Assembly: GCA_030407085.1 (NCBI GenBank) | Contig: CM059582.1 | Location: forward strand, 26,177,001-26,241,000 | Origin: Trichopria drosophilae | Lineage: Eukaryota; Arthropoda; Insecta; Hymenoptera; Diapriidae | Reading direction: 5' to 3' | DNA length: 64,000 nt | In this document: positions 12,907 through 24,035 of the stretch, piece by piece | Layout: every line of letters begins with the position of its first letter | Position numbering within the stretch: the stretch's first letter is position 1 | Translations under genes and position numbers: made by a program | The notes under the pieces: generated by a model | Seen by the model: only the letters and a program-made list of their open reading frames with translations | What the model was told of the DNA's origin: nothing | Database searches by the model: none

Positions 12907-13201
12907 ACTGCATCTTATTTGTCCACGTTTGTACATAGTTTGGAATGGATCGCCATCCATTATCAATTTTAAAAAATTGTTGAAAAAAAAGGTTTTCCGA
13001 TTTTTCGGTACTTTTCGAGATAAAAGACGCCATAATGTTTTTCTGAGGCAAGGAAATGCAATTTTTATCCCATAAATCAATAGAGCATACCCAAAAATAG
13101 TAAAGTGAGTAGGTTTCATCATTATATTTTCATTTTTTTATCGACTAGAGAGCTTTGAAATTGAACTAAAAATCTCGTCATCTTGGTCGTTAGTGGGTTA
13201 A

Positions 13202-13394
13202 AAAGCTGTTTAAAAAAAACTTAAAAATATAATTTACAACTAATTGTACCCGTATGCAGATAACTATTAAATTAGCTTACAATAATGGTTTGATAAAAAG
13301 TAAATGTACTTTCTAGTTAATTACCACCTTAATCATCTCATTAGTGGAAAAGGAATATTTTACGTAGTTCTCCCACCACTTTGATTCAAAATTA
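13202..13394. repeat. Copy 1 of a duplicated flank
   Basis: The sequence from the right arm of the foldback (about 12965) through 13394 is repeated at 15058-15466 with moderate divergence, for example TGGTTTGATAAAAAGTAAAT and TACGTAGTTCTCCCACCACT in both. Confidence 0.75.
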
Positions 13395-14812
13395 ACTTTT
13401 AATATGTACCTGTTAACTTTATTATTAGTTAACTTAACTTAATTAAGTTTACTTTTAACTTTTTAACTTTTAAACTTTAAACTTTTTAAGATAAATCTTA
13501 AGTTAACTTAACTTCTATTTCAATTAACTAAATTACGAGTTTACTTTTAACTTAACTTAATTAAGTTTAGTTTTAACTTTTGAATTTTTAACTTTAACTT
13601 TTTAACATTTTAACTTTTAACTTTTATCTTTTAACTTTATTATTAGTTAACTTAACTTAAAATAATTAATACTTTTAACTATTTAACTTTTTAACTTTTA
13701 ACATTTTAACTTTAACTTTTTAACTTTTCAAATTTTAACTTGTATTTTTTAACTTTATTATTAGTTAACTTTCAACTTTTTAAGTTTAACTTTGTTATTA
13801 GTTAACTTAACTTCTATTTCAATTAACTAAATTACGAGTTTATTTTAACTTAACTTAATTAAGTTTAGTTTTAACTTTTGACTTTTTAACTTTAACTTTT
13901 AACTTTTAAGTTTTTAACATTTAAGTTTTTAACTTTAACTTTTGAATTTTAACTTAATTGAGTTTACTTTTAACTTTATTATTAGTTAACTTAACTTAGT
14001 TAAGTTTACTTTTAACTTTTAACTTTTTTATTAGTTAACTTAACTTCTATTTCAATTAACTAAATTACACGTTTACTTTTAACTTAATTTAATTAAATTT
14101 ACTTTTAACTATTTAACTTTTAGCTTTTTAACTTTTAACATTTTAACTTTTAATTTTTTAAGTTTAACTTTGCTATTAGTTAACTTAACTTCTATTTCCA
14201 TTAACTAAATTACGAGTTTACTTTTAACTTAACTTAATTAAGTTTAGTTTTAACTTTTGACTCTTTAACTTTAACTTTTTAACATTTTAACTTTTAACTT
14301 TTATCTTTTAACTTTATTATTAGTTAACTTAACTTAATTAAGTTAACTTTTAACTTTTCAACCTTTAAGTTGTATCTTTTAACTTTATTATTAGTTAACT
14401 TTTAACTTTTTAACCTTTAATTTGTACCTTTTAACTTTATTATTAGTTAACTTTTAACTTTTAAATTTTAACTTTTTAACTTTATTATTACTTAACTTAA
14501 CTTAATTAAGTTTACTTTTAACTATTTAACTTTTAGCTTTTTTACTTTTAACTTTTTAACTTTTCAACTTTTAACTTGTATCTTTTAACTTTTTAAGTTT
14601 AGCTTTGTTATTAGTTAACTTAACTTCTATTTCAATTAACTAAATTACAAGTTTACTTTTAACTTAATTAAGTTTACTTTTAACTATTTAACTTTTAGCT
14701 TTTTAACTTTTAACTTTTTAACTTTTAACTTTTTAACTTTTCAACTTTTAACTTGTATCTTTTAACTTTACTATTAGTTAACTTTTAACTTTTTAACTTT
14801 TAACATTTTAAG
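13395..14812. repeat. TTTTAACTTT-type satellite-like array (1.4 kb)
   Basis: Almost entirely variants of TTTTAACTTTTTAACTTT, punctuated by recurring longer phrases such as TTATTATTAGTTAACTTAAC and TTCAATTAACTAAATTACGA. The spacing of these phrases is irregular, so this is a degenerate, higher-order array rather than a clean microsatellite. No coding potential. Confidence 0.85.
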
Positions 14813-14814
14813 AA

Positions 14815-14995
14815 ATTACCATATAAAAAAATTAATATTTCTGAATAACTTTTCATAACCTTTTATTCTGGGTTTTTTTATTTCTGCAGGTAAGCAGAAA
14901 CAAAATCAAATACATTAAATTTGAAATAAAACTCGAATAAAAGGTTATGAAAAGTTATTCAAAAATATTAATTTTTTTATATTGTAATTTCTATT
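14815..14995. repeat. Short palindrome after the array
   Basis: Arms AAATTACCATATAAAAAAAT..AACTTTTCATAACCTTTTATTC and GAATAAAAGGTTATGAAAAGTT..ATTTTTTTATATTGTAATTT pair almost completely around a centre near 14903. Confidence 0.7.
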
Positions 14996-15024
14996 ATTTT
15001 GTATTTTGTATAGAACTATATACT

Positions 15025-15063
15025 ATTCTGAAGAGTGTCAAAATAAATGACCGAAACGTTAAT
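15025..15063 (+). ncRNA. Hammerhead-like motif (possible relic)
   Basis: ATT-CTGAAGA-GTGTC-AAAATAAAT-GAC-CGAAAC-GTT-AAT has the order stem I, CTGANGA core, stem II (GTC/GAC), GAAAC core, stem I of a hammerhead ribozyme with a minimal stem III. Similar motifs lie at 21511, 37785 and 63024. Hammerheads of this type are known from Penelope-like retroelements. Identity as a functional ribozyme is not established. Confidence 0.3.
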
Positions 15064-15470
15064 TGTAAAAAATTGTTGAAAAAAAAAACTTTTCCGATTT
15101 TTCGGAACTTTTTCAGATAAAAGACGCCATAACGTTTTTCTAAGGCAAGGAAATGCAATTTTGACCCCATAAATAGTAAAGTGAGTTGGTTTCTTCATCA
15201 TCATATTTTCATTTTTTTATTTGACTAGAAAGCTTTGAAATTGAAGTAAAAATCTCGTCATCTTGGTCGTTAATGGATGAAAAAGCTGTTTAAAAAAACA
15301 TAAAAAGTTACATTTACAACTAATTGTATGCAGATAACTATTAAATTAGCTTACAATAATGGTTTGATAAAAAGTAAATGTACTTTCGAGTTAATTACCA
15401 CCTTAATCATCTCGTTATAGTGGAAAAGGAATATTTTACGTAGTTCTCCCACCACTTTGATTCAAAATTA
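15058..15470. repeat. Copy 2 of the duplicated foldback arm and flank
   Basis: Repeats 12965-13394, including the end of the TTAA element. Here the terminal TTAATGGG is mutated to TTAATGGATG and the TTAA is lost. It abuts the UCKL1 upstream region. Confidence 0.75.
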
Positions 15471-16068
15471 AGACTCGTAAAATCAATATACTGAAACGTG
15501 TTTTGTGCTCGGCATTTGGACTCGTCTTCGTTCCACATCGTGAAAAAGTGTTACACCGATTCTATATGTTGGACAACACACAAGCGTAAACGACAAATCA
15601 GAGGCCGGATATAAAAATTTTTTCATCTATTTCGACGGAGCCAAAAGCAACTATAACCTCACTTACTTATTTTGAAACTATCCACGCAGCATTATTACCG
15701 GTGTGCCGCTGGTGCGGTAATGCACGTCGTGCGTCATTCCCTGAAAGGAACGAGGTTAAAGCCGTGACATTGCTGAACGAGTGCAATTACGTATTATCAG
15801 TGCAATCATCTACGATGGAATAGAAAAAATTAATGTGTAAATAACTATTACATGTGCTGTAACAAGAAGCATCTTTATTTTGACGTCGTGTAAACGTTTG
15901 CTCAATGGATAGCACCGAAGAATTGTAGCGTTACAATTAATTGTACAGGTCGAAAATTGTATCGCATAATGTTTATGCCTGGATCCAGCGAGTAATACTG
16001 CCGAACTGTCAACTGGAACATAAATAAGTAGAAGTCGGTTCTGTTAAAGTTTTTTATTTATTGCAAAA
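15471..16068 (+). promoter_or_regulatory. UCKL1 upstream region / 5' UTR
   Basis: About 600 bp of non-repetitive sequence that is GC-richer than its surroundings (CpG-bearing words such as GGTGCGGTAATGCACGTCGT), bounded by repeats on the left and the UCKL1 start codon on the right. It should contain the promoter and 5' untranslated region. No TATA box or transcription start can be fixed from sequence alone, and a non-coding 5' exon with an intron cannot be excluded. Confidence 0.45.
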
Positions 16069-17682
16069 ATGGCTACCATACAACATTACGATCCTCCAAG
16101 TTCCGAGAGCGAAGAAGGCGATTGCATGCTGAATCGAGAGAAATTACTGACAGACGAAGGTGGCGATTACTTCAACGATGTGACAGAATCTCCAAAATCG
16201 CCAGTGATTAATTCACAAAAATCACAGCGATCGTCACAGTCCAGTAAAAAGACTTCGACGCAGTCAATAATCCAGAGTAAAATGCGAACTATTTACACAG
16301 CCGGACGACCGCCATGGTATAATTCAGCTGGGCAACAAGTAGAACCTTTTATCATTGGAATTTGCGGCGGAAGCGCTTCTGGGAAAACGACAGTTGCTAC
16401 AGAAATTATAGAATCTCTGGATGTTCCATGGGTGACATTGTTAAGCATGGATTCGTTTTATAAAGTATTAAATGAGAAACAACACGAATTGGCTGCTCGA
16501 AACGAATACAATTTCGATCATCCAGATGCGTTTGACTTTGAACTGCTCAGAAAAACGCTTCAACGTTTGAAAGAGGGAAGAAAAGTGGAGGTACCAATCT
16601 ACAATTTTGTGACTCACAACAGAGAAAATCGTACAAAGCTGATGTATGGTGCTAACGTAATTATCTTCGAGGGAATACTAACGTTTTATAACCCGGATGT
16701 TCTAAAACTTTGTGATATGAAGATTTTCGTCGATACTGACGCAGATGTAAGACTTGCTCGAAGATTACGACGGGATATTTCAGAACGAGGAAGAGATTTG
16801 GAAGGCGTTCTTAAACAGTACAGTACTATGGTGAAACCAGCATTCTTTCATTACATCGCACCTGCAATGGCCCATGCTGACATAATCGTACCTCGAGGCG
16901 GTTGTAACGAAGTCGCTATTGAACTAATCGTTCAACACGTTCACACCCAGTTACAGTTACGAGGTTTTAAATTGAGAGAAAAACTGGCACATTCGTACAT
17001 TGGCCAGCCTATGCCGTCGTCACTGTTCGTATTACCGGACACTCCTCAAATTAGAGGTTTGCATACTTTTATAAGGAACGAGCGAACGCATCGAGATGAA
17101 TTCATATTTTATTCCAAACGATTGATAAGGCTGGTTATAGAATACGCATTGTCGCTTTTACCTTTCGAGGAAATTACAGTCGAAACGCCACAAGGTGTTT
17201 TGTATAAAGGAAAGCGGAGCGTAACGACTAAAATGTGCGGGGTGTCGATTCTTAGGGCGGGAGAAACGATGGAACAGGCGGTTCGAGACGTGTGTAAAGA
17301 TATTCGTATCGGAAAAATTTTAATACAAACAAATCAACAGACTGGAGAGCCAGAATTGTATTACTTACGATTACCGAAAGATATTAAGGATTATCGTGTA
17401 ATTCTGATGGATGCGACGGTAGCGACTGGTGCTGCAGCGATGATGGCTATTCGAGTGCTGCTGGATCATGATGTCGCTGAAAATAATATTTTGTTAGTCT
17501 CGTTATTAATGGCGGAATCAGGAGTTCATTCTATCGCGTACGCTTTCCCGAGAGTGAAAATCATAACTTCGGCAGTTGATCCGGCAATCAATGAAAAGTT
17601 TTATGTATTGCCCGGTATTGGAAACTTTGGTGATAGATATTTTGGTACTGAACCTCTGACGTCTGCCAATGAATTATTGTGA
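16069..17682 (+). CDS. UCKL1: Uridine-cytidine kinase-like 1 (uridine kinase + UPRT-like domain)
   Basis: Intact single-exon frame of 537 codons. Residues 1-90 are a Ser-rich low-complexity leader. The kinase domain starts near 93 with the P-loop GGSASGKTT (100-108), followed by the substrate region MDSFYK (127-132) and [10 protein letters not shown] (147-156). The C-terminal half (about 330-537) is a uracil phosphoribosyltransferase-like domain with GVSILRAGE (391-399), the PRPP-loop-like DATVATGAA (448-456) and PGIGNFGDR (515-523). Enzymes of this family phosphorylate uridine/cytidine in pyrimidine salvage, while the UPRT-like part is generally thought inactive in animals. Length is close to animal homologues. 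The start sits in CAAAATGG context. Because no intron interrupts the frame it could be an intronless native gene or a retrocopy; its complete frame argues for function. Its last 77 codons are duplicated at 18887. Confidence 0.95.
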   Translation: MATIQHYDPPSSESEEGDCMLNREKLLTDEGGDYFNDVTESPKSPVINSQKSQRSSQSSKKTSTQSIIQSKMRTIYTAGRPPWYNSAGQQVEPFIIGICGGSASGKTTVATEIIESLDVPWVTLLSMDSFYKVLNEKQHELAARNEYNFDHPDAFDFELLRKTLQRLKEGRKVEVPIYNFVTHNRENRTKLMYGANVIIFEGILTFYNPDVLKLCDMKIFVDTDADVRLARRLRRDISERGRDLEGVLKQYSTMVKPAFFHYIAPAMAHADIIVPRGGCNEVAIELIVQHVHTQLQLRGFKLREKLAHSYIGQPMPSSLFVLPDTPQIRGLHTFIRNERTHRDEFIFYSKRLIRLVIEYALSLLPFEEITVETPQGVLYKGKRSVTTKMCGVSILRAGETMEQAVRDVCKDIRIGKILIQTNQQTGEPELYYLRLPKDIKDYRVILMDATVATGAAAMMAIRVLLDHDVAENNILLVSLLMAESGVHSIAYAFPRVKIITSAVDPAINEKFYVLPGIGNFGDRYFGTEPLTSANELL

Positions 17683-17789
17683 TATAGGTGAACATTTTTA
17701 CAGTGCCTGATACGGTTTACAAACGTCGATATATACATAAGTATATGTATATATAAATGGTATTACGATTGTGTATGGCATATACAAAA

Positions 17790-17795
17790 AATAAA
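17790..17795 (+). terminator. Polyadenylation signal for UCKL1
   Basis: AATAAA about 110 bases after the UCKL1 stop codon, in an A-rich context. The same signal is preserved in the duplicate downstream. Confidence 0.55.
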
Positions 17796-18009
17796 AAATT
17801 ATTAAAAATTACGAAGTTTTATATTTTTTCCTTAAAAATTACATCATTGGTAATTTGTAAATTTTATCTCTAATTCTTAGTAAGAATCTTATCAGTATTA
17901 AGCGCAAATCTCTTTCCCATTTGAGCTTGATCCTTAATAAATGTGATAATATGTGTTTTACTTTATTTATTCTTATAGTATTAAGTAAGATTGGGTAGTA
18001 GGAAATTAA

Positions 18010-18886
18010 AGGGTTAAAAGTTAAGTTAAAAGTTAAAAACTTAATTAGTATTAACTTAACTTAAGTAAGTTTACTTTTAACTTTTTAATTTTTGAACTTT
18101 GACTTTTGAATTTTAACTTGTAAATTTTAACTTTCTTATTAGTTAACTTAACTTCAATTTTAATTTTTAACTTTATTATTAGTTAACTTAACTTAATTAA
18201 GTTTACTTTTAACTTTGTTATTAGTTAACTTTTCACTTTTTAACTTTAACTTTTAACTTGTTAAAGTTTAAACTTTTAACTTTTTAAGTTTAACTTTCTT
18301 ATTAGTTAAATTAACTTCTATTTTAATTAACTAAATTACAAGTTTGCCTTTAACTTAACTTAATTAAGTTTAGTTTTAACTTTTTAACTTTTAGCTTTTT
18401 AACTTTTAACTTTTGACTTTTTAACTTTAACTTTTTAACATTTTAACTTTTGACTTTTAACTCTTATCTTTTAACTTTATTATTAGTTAACTTAACTTAA
18501 TTAAGTTTACTTTTAACTTTGTTATTAGTTAACTTTTCACTTTTTAACTTTAACTGTTAATTTGTACCTTTTAACTTTATTATTAGTTAACTTAACTTAA
18601 TTATGTTTAGTTTTAACTTTTTAACTTTTAACATTTTAACTTTAACTTTTTAACTTTTCAACTTTTAACTTGTATCTTTTAACTTATTATTAGTTAACTT
18701 TTAACTTCTTAACTTTAACTTTTTAACTTTTAACTTTATTATTATTTAACATAACTTAATTCAGTTTACTTTTAACTTTTTAACTTTTAACTTTTTAACT
18801 TTTAACTTGTATCTTTTAACTTTATTATTAGTGAACTTAATTTAATTAAATTTACATTTAACTTTTAAACTTTAACTTTTAACTTT
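18010..18886. repeat. TTTTAACTTT-type array between the two UCKL1 3' copies
   Basis: Same degenerate motif as 13395-14812. It forms the second half of a tandem duplication unit whose first half is the UCKL1 3' end and flank (17451-18009). Confidence 0.85.
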
Positions 18887-19114
<228 letters not shown>

Positions 19115-19171
19115 TATAGGTGAACATTCTTACAGTGCCTGATACGGTTTACAAACGTCGATATATACATA

Positions 19172-19950
19172 CAGTGGCGCTCAAAAAAATAGAGCTACTA
19201 CAATAGCAAACGCTAATCTTTTTCGAATATTTTGCTTCGATACGTGTGGCTTTTTCTTAGAAATGCGACCGTTAAGCTTCGCATCACACAATCTTCTTTT
19301 TATTGTTGATGTTGACAGTTTTATATTGTGTTCGTTGAATAAACCGTCTTTAAGGCGTGGTGCAGTCAAAAATGGGTCTTTTTTCACTTCTAGTATAATT
19401 TTTCGATCCATACGTGCACAAGTTTTTCGAGGTCTTCCTCGATTATCAATTGGTATTTTTGTTTCTTTTGATTTCTTAATCGCATTTTGAATACGTTTCC
19501 GCGAAACATGCAAAAGTTGTGCTATTTTATTCATCGATAAATCATGTTTATATAATTGAAATATTTGTTTACGTTCATCGTCACTTGTATGCTTTGCTCT
19601 CCCCATCTACAATAAAAGCAACAACAACATTGCTAGTAAATGAAGGTGGGTGATTAATTATTTACAAATAGTAGTAAAAATAATATATTAGAGTTGATAA
19701 AAATATTTAAAATGCTTACAGTTTAAAGTGGCTCTATTATTTTGACCCTAATTATTACTAACCTTTAAATCTATTTTAACAGTATTAGTCTTTAAAACTG
19801 GATTATCGATAGCAAACACACTTTGAAACGTTCTGTACCATTGTCTGAAAACAACTAAGTAATGTACTTTGCGCGGAACTCGAGTACCTTAATCCAAAAC
19901 AATATTCATTTTCACATTTAGAGGTGGCTCTATATTTTTGAGCGCCACTG
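19172..19950 (-). mobile_element. Internally deleted Tc1-type element (779 bp)
   Basis: Terminal inverted repeats start CAGTGGCGCTCAAAAA at the left and end TTTTTGAGCGCCACTG at the right, continuing imperfectly to about 28 bp. TA is duplicated on each side (19170-71 and 19951-52). The paralogous empty site near 17736 reads ATACATAAGTATATG with a single TA, which proves the boundaries. It carries only the N-terminal part of a transposase on the minus strand, so it is non-autonomous. Confidence 0.95.
19181..19606 (-). pseudogene. Tc1-like transposase, N-terminal fragment
   Basis: 141 codons starting MGRAKHTSDDERKQIF. Two helix-turn-helix units of the Tc1 paired-like DNA-binding domain are visible: NKIAQLLHVSRKRIQNAI (about 26-43) and a second ending KLSTSTIKRRLCDAKLNG (about 96-113). 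The linker contains the GRPRKT AT-hook-like motif (57-62). The frame ends in the terminal repeat about ten codons after KQNIRKRLAFA, so the whole DDE/D catalytic domain has been deleted. It could at most bind element ends; no catalytic function is possible. Confidence 0.85.
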
Positions 19951-20267
19951 TAAGTATATGTATATATAAATGGTATTACGATTGTGTATGGCATATACAA
20001 AAAATAAAAAATTATTAAAAATTACGAAGTTTTATATTTTTTCATTAGTGATTACATCACTGTAATATTACCATTCATAAAACTTTCAGCATGTTGTCTT
20101 ATCATTGGTAATTTGTAAATTTTATCTCATTCTTAGTAAGAATCTTATCAGTATTAAGGCAAATCTCTTCCCCATTTGAGCTTGATCCTTAATAAATGTG
20201 ACAATATGTGTTTCACTTTATTTATTCTTATAGTATTAAGCAGGGTTGGGTAGTAGGAAATTAAAGA

Positions 20268-20780
20268 GTTGAAAGTTAAGTTAAAAGTTAAAAAGTTAAT
20301 GAGTATTAACTTAATGTAATTACACTTTAGATTAGTTAAGTTTGAAGTTAATTAAGTATACTTTTAACTTTTTAACTTTTAAGTTTTTAACTTTTAACTT
20401 TTGAATTTTAACTTTATAACTTTAACCTTTTAATTTTAGCTTTCTTATTAGTTAACTTAACTTCTATTTTAATTAACTAAATCACGAGTTTACTTTTAAC
20501 TTTTAACTTGTATCTTTTAACTTTATTATTAGTTAACTTAACTTAATTAAGTTTACTTTTAACATTTTAACTTTTAACTTGTACCTTTTAACTTTATTAT
20601 AAGGTAATAACTTAACTTCTATTTCAATTAACTAAATTATGAGTTTTCTTTTCACTTAACTTAATTATGTTTACTTTTAACTTTATTATTAGTTAATAAC
20701 TTAACTTCTATTTCAATTAACTAAATTACAAGTTTAACTTAACTTTTTAACTTAACTTAGTTAAAAAAAAAAGTTAACTT
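20268..20780. repeat. TTTTAACTTT-type array, last block
   Basis: Follows the second copy of the UCKL1 3' flank exactly as 18010-18886 follows the first. Contains the recurrent TTCAATTAACTAAATTA phrase. Confidence 0.8.
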
Positions 20781-21969
20781 AAACAATCCAGGTATTAAGT
20801 AAATATTACTTTAAATTCCATTAATTATTGTTATTCGATATATGGAATATACTATATGAAAAGAATTCAGATTTGGAGTCGTTTTGAATACTCGCATCCC
20901 TCAAAAATAGTTCTAAATTGTTGGATTTCATGCATCATATGTACAATTCAAAACAATTTGTAATTTAGAAAGATTGGGAAAGGTTCCGAAATGTAATTTG
21001 GACCACAAACAGTCAATTGTTAATAGTTTCAATCGATTTTTGAAAAATAATATGAAAACAGCAACTTTTCCGTTAAAGACAATCTTTGCTCCTTATAAAA
21101 ATATGTTATAAATGAGAATTATTAATAATTAAGTAAAAACTACTGCTTTCTTACAAAGAAGCAATCAAATTAAGTTGACAGACGATAATGAAAATTAATG
21201 ATTACGAATGCGTCATATTGATTTCACTAAGATCCTTGACATTGTTAAATGAGAGCAATAACTTCATTATCAGCAGTTATTTACTGATGTAAATAGAAGA
21301 ATGGAGACTGTAAGAAAGTACTTTTCAAACATGTAATCTGAATAACAATAAACGTGTATCATTAATGTCATTCGTGATTTTCTTAGTTACTTTTAATTAA
21401 TTACAAATTTGTTTTTAATATTATGAACCGCATTCTAAATTGATAATATAAACTATTTGTATAAAAGGTCCATTACAGTTCACTTTATTTTACTTGAAAA
21501 AACAATATGGGCCCAACGTTTCGACCTCTTGGAGGATCCTTATCAGGGGCGTCTTTTAAAAATATAAATAACATTTTTAATATAAATATGACATTAAACA
21601 CTAAATACACCATCACACAAAAAAATAGTTATATAAAATATGTACATTAGTGTGCACGAATTAACATGTACTAAAGTTCTTTTGTCGATGAAATTATTTG
21701 TATCATTTCTAAGAAATAGAATGTGTATAAACTCGCTCATACTCTAACATAAACAAATTTAAATATACACTCCCATTTATAATAAATAAACATGTGCACC
21801 AACTAATTCAACATAATTATCCATTAGTAATTAAAATATTATGAAAACTAATTAATTTAATCTGTTCTGAAATTAATTTATTTATTTATTAATCAGTAGG
21901 TAAATACCCAATTACATAAAGAATTATAACAGAAAAATCAGTAACGATGGCCAAAAGAACCAAAGAATT
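20781..21969. other. Intergenic; hammerhead-like motif at 21511, otherwise unassigned
   Basis: AT-rich sequence without a supported gene. The only patterned element is the motif described separately at 21511-21550. Confidence 0.4.
21511..21550 (-). ncRNA. Hammerhead-like motif (possible Penelope-element relic)
   Basis: On the minus strand: GCCC, CTGATAA, a hairpin CCTC-CAA-GAGG, then GAAAC, GTT, GGGC. GCCC/GGGC would be stem I, CTGATAA a one-base variant of the CTGATGA core, and GAAAC the second core. The best formed of the four motifs in this window. Confidence 0.35.
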
Positions 21970-22208
21970 TTAATGGGTCAAAGAATTTCTTTCTTAGTTC
22001 ATATAAGTTACACACCCCAATGTCATTTGATAATCATAGTTATGAACCAATTTCAGCTTCTGTTAATATTCCTTCACTTTTTTCATATAGACAATTTTTA
22101 TTTAAGCTCCATAATAACTTACTTAACTTACCAAATTCCAATGATATTTTACCACCTCACGTGTCAAATATTAATTTAAGAAATGTTCCACTAGTTCGTA
22201 CACAGGCA
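21970..22208 (+). mobile_element. LINE relic K, segment 1 (C-terminal coding)
   Basis: Codes for a C-terminal LINE ORF2 tail: SFDNHSYEPIS..VNIPSL and ..LRNVPLVRTQA, resembling the region after the reverse transcriptase in elements B, D and G here (DHxYSS..IPTIxSLH). The frame stops at 22208 where a minus-strand LINE (22209-23022) is inserted, and resumes at 23023. Confidence 0.7.
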
Positions 22209-23022
22209 TATTTATTTATTTATTTATTTATTCATACATTAACGGCCTAAAGGCCTTTTACAATAATAAAATAATAACAATGGCGTAACAGTGCTCCAAA
22301 ATATAAAATAAAATAAAAGCGAATTCGATACAAAACATAACAAGGTTCAACTAAATGAGATGCTATATCAGTAGCTATTATAATAAAATATTATGGTGCA
22401 GTATAATATTTTAAGCAATGAGCTCGCAGCCTATTAATCAAAATTGGTTGTGGGATTGAACCAGATGTGAGGTAAAAGGGAAGTATATTCCATTCGCGTC
22501 TTAAACGAGAAAGAGGCGAATGATAACCATAGCGAGACGAAGATGAAATTTCTATGAGAATACGTGGGTTAATGGGATATATAGTGTGCCGATAAGTAAT
22601 GATGACAGTTAATCCTATTGTACAAGACTCTTAAGACATATAAAACATCGTGAAAATAATGTAAAGATTCAATGGTTGGTAGGTTAAATCTATGCGAGAG
22701 TGACGAATAGTCGTGATCAAAATATGACATTGGGGACTTGATTTTAAATGAGAGGTAATGGATAAATCTATGCTGAACCGATTCAAGTTTCTTAATCCGA
22801 GTCTTTAAATATGGTGCCCAAACTTGAGAGCAATACAGAAAATGAGGTAAGACAAGTGACTGATAAAGTAATAGTAAAGTATGTGAATTTGTGAAATCTC
22901 TAGTAGTTCTACGAAGGAATCCAAGAGCCGAAAACCCCTTCGCTAACACGTGATCACAATGATCATAGAATTTTAAAGACGAGTCGATTATTACTCCTAA
23001 ATCATATTTGACAACTCTTCTT
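22209..23022 (-). mobile_element. LINE element C, 5'-truncated
   Basis: Minus strand. The 3' tail is the TAAA repeat at 22209-22231, the coding part runs from about 23010 (KYDLGVIIDSSLKF) down to 22569 with LGFLRRTTRDF, LVLPHFLYCSQVWAP and SYFDHDYSSL, typical of the C-terminal thumb of jockey/CR1-type ORF2. The reverse transcriptase core is missing. Flanks CAGGCA (22203-08) and CAGCA (23023-27) look like a diverged target duplication within element K. Confidence 0.8.
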
Positions 23023-23165
23023 CAGCACGATTGAGTAGGATATACAATCAATTAGCTAGCAATAACAGTATTAATCGTGATTTACTAAGATTACCACAAT
23101 CTAGTGCGAGACACCAAATGAAACTAATATTTCAGTACAGAATTTAGAATTAAGAAAACTATTAT
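23023..23165 (+). mobile_element. LINE relic K, segment 2
   Basis: CACGATTGAGTAGGATATAC.. reads RLSRIYNQLASNNSIN.., the expected ORF2 C-terminus after segment 1, ending at a TAG near 23145. It is followed by an ACTATTATTATACTATA stretch that recurs at 26250, consistent with a target duplication of element A. Confidence 0.6.
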
Positions 23166-24035
23166 TATACTATAATAATATAATAATATTTATTTAGGTA
23201 TATTTTTACATATGGTTGTGGGGGTTAGCCCACTACATTTGTACGCAAAAGTAGTACATTCTACTTGTCCGCAACCTAAATATATGTATATAAAATAAAA
23301 TTAAAAAAAAAAGTAATCAACGAATGATTACATATAAAAGAAAAACTAATTAATTTATATAGATAAAGCGTGAGATAAGAATTTCATTATGTTATTTATG
23401 AGAGATGGCCAATTTTGGTCCTTAAAAGTTATGACTGTATCGTCTGCAAAAGATAGTATTGACCCTTTCATATTAATTTCAAATACGTCGTTCATATACA
23501 AGATAAATAAAATTGGTCCAAGAATGGTACCTTGCGGGACCCCGTGTTTTATTTCAAGTTGATCACTTTTTACGTTCCCTAGACGTACTGTTTGCTTTCT
23601 ATGTTCTAAGTAACTTGTAAATAGCTTCAATGCCACCCCTCTGATTCCATAACTGTATAATTTCTTTAAAATAATCTTGTGATCTAAAGTGTCGAATGCC
23701 TTTGCAAGATCAATGAATATCGCGATTATTGGAGTACCCGAATCAAGTGCTGAATACACTGTTTTTGTCAATAGTGCTAACGGGTCAGTCGTCGATGTTC
23801 CTTCTTGGAAACCAAATTGGCAAGGATTTATGATATTATGTTTGTTGATGAAGTTCATGAGCCTGTTTTTTATACAAGTTTCTATCATTTTCGCAATAAC
23901 AGATACTAGCGAAATTGGCCTATAATCGTTTATATTAGTTTTATTTCCGGATTTAAAAATTGGTATAATAGAGGCTATTTTAAAACAGTCCGGGAATATA
24001 CCTTTTTCAAAGCAAAGATTGATTAAGTGTGCCAA
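23166..24035 (-). mobile_element. LINE element A, 3' segment (reverse transcriptase)
   Basis: Minus-strand frame of about 226 codons (23355-24035) with RT motifs: YRPISL (39-44), DLAKAFDTLDH (109-119), HGVPQGTILGP (162-172) and SFADD (193-197). It ends shortly after the FADD motif and runs into a 3' UTR, so the thumb is deleted. The 5' part of the same element lies at 25433-26245, separated by inserted element B. Confidence 0.85.

Larger units (their letters stand above)
10973..13201. repeat. Large TTAA-bounded foldback element (2.2 kb)
   Basis: Left end TTAA + CCCATTAACGTC (10973); right end GTCGTTAGTGGG + TTAA (to 13201). Outer arms of about 300 bp pair, for example AAAGCTCTCTAG with CTAGAGAGCTTT, AAAACAATATGGCGGA with its diverged complement, and GGCGAACCATTCCAAACTA with TAGTTTGGAATGGATCGCC. 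The middle holds a second complete TTAA element (11825-12906). No transposase is present. The right arm is duplicated downstream at 15058-15470. Confidence 0.8.

Noticed and set aside
19263..19490. Plus-strand ORF of 75 codons
   Set aside because: Shadow frame of the Tc1-type transposase fragment on the minus strand.
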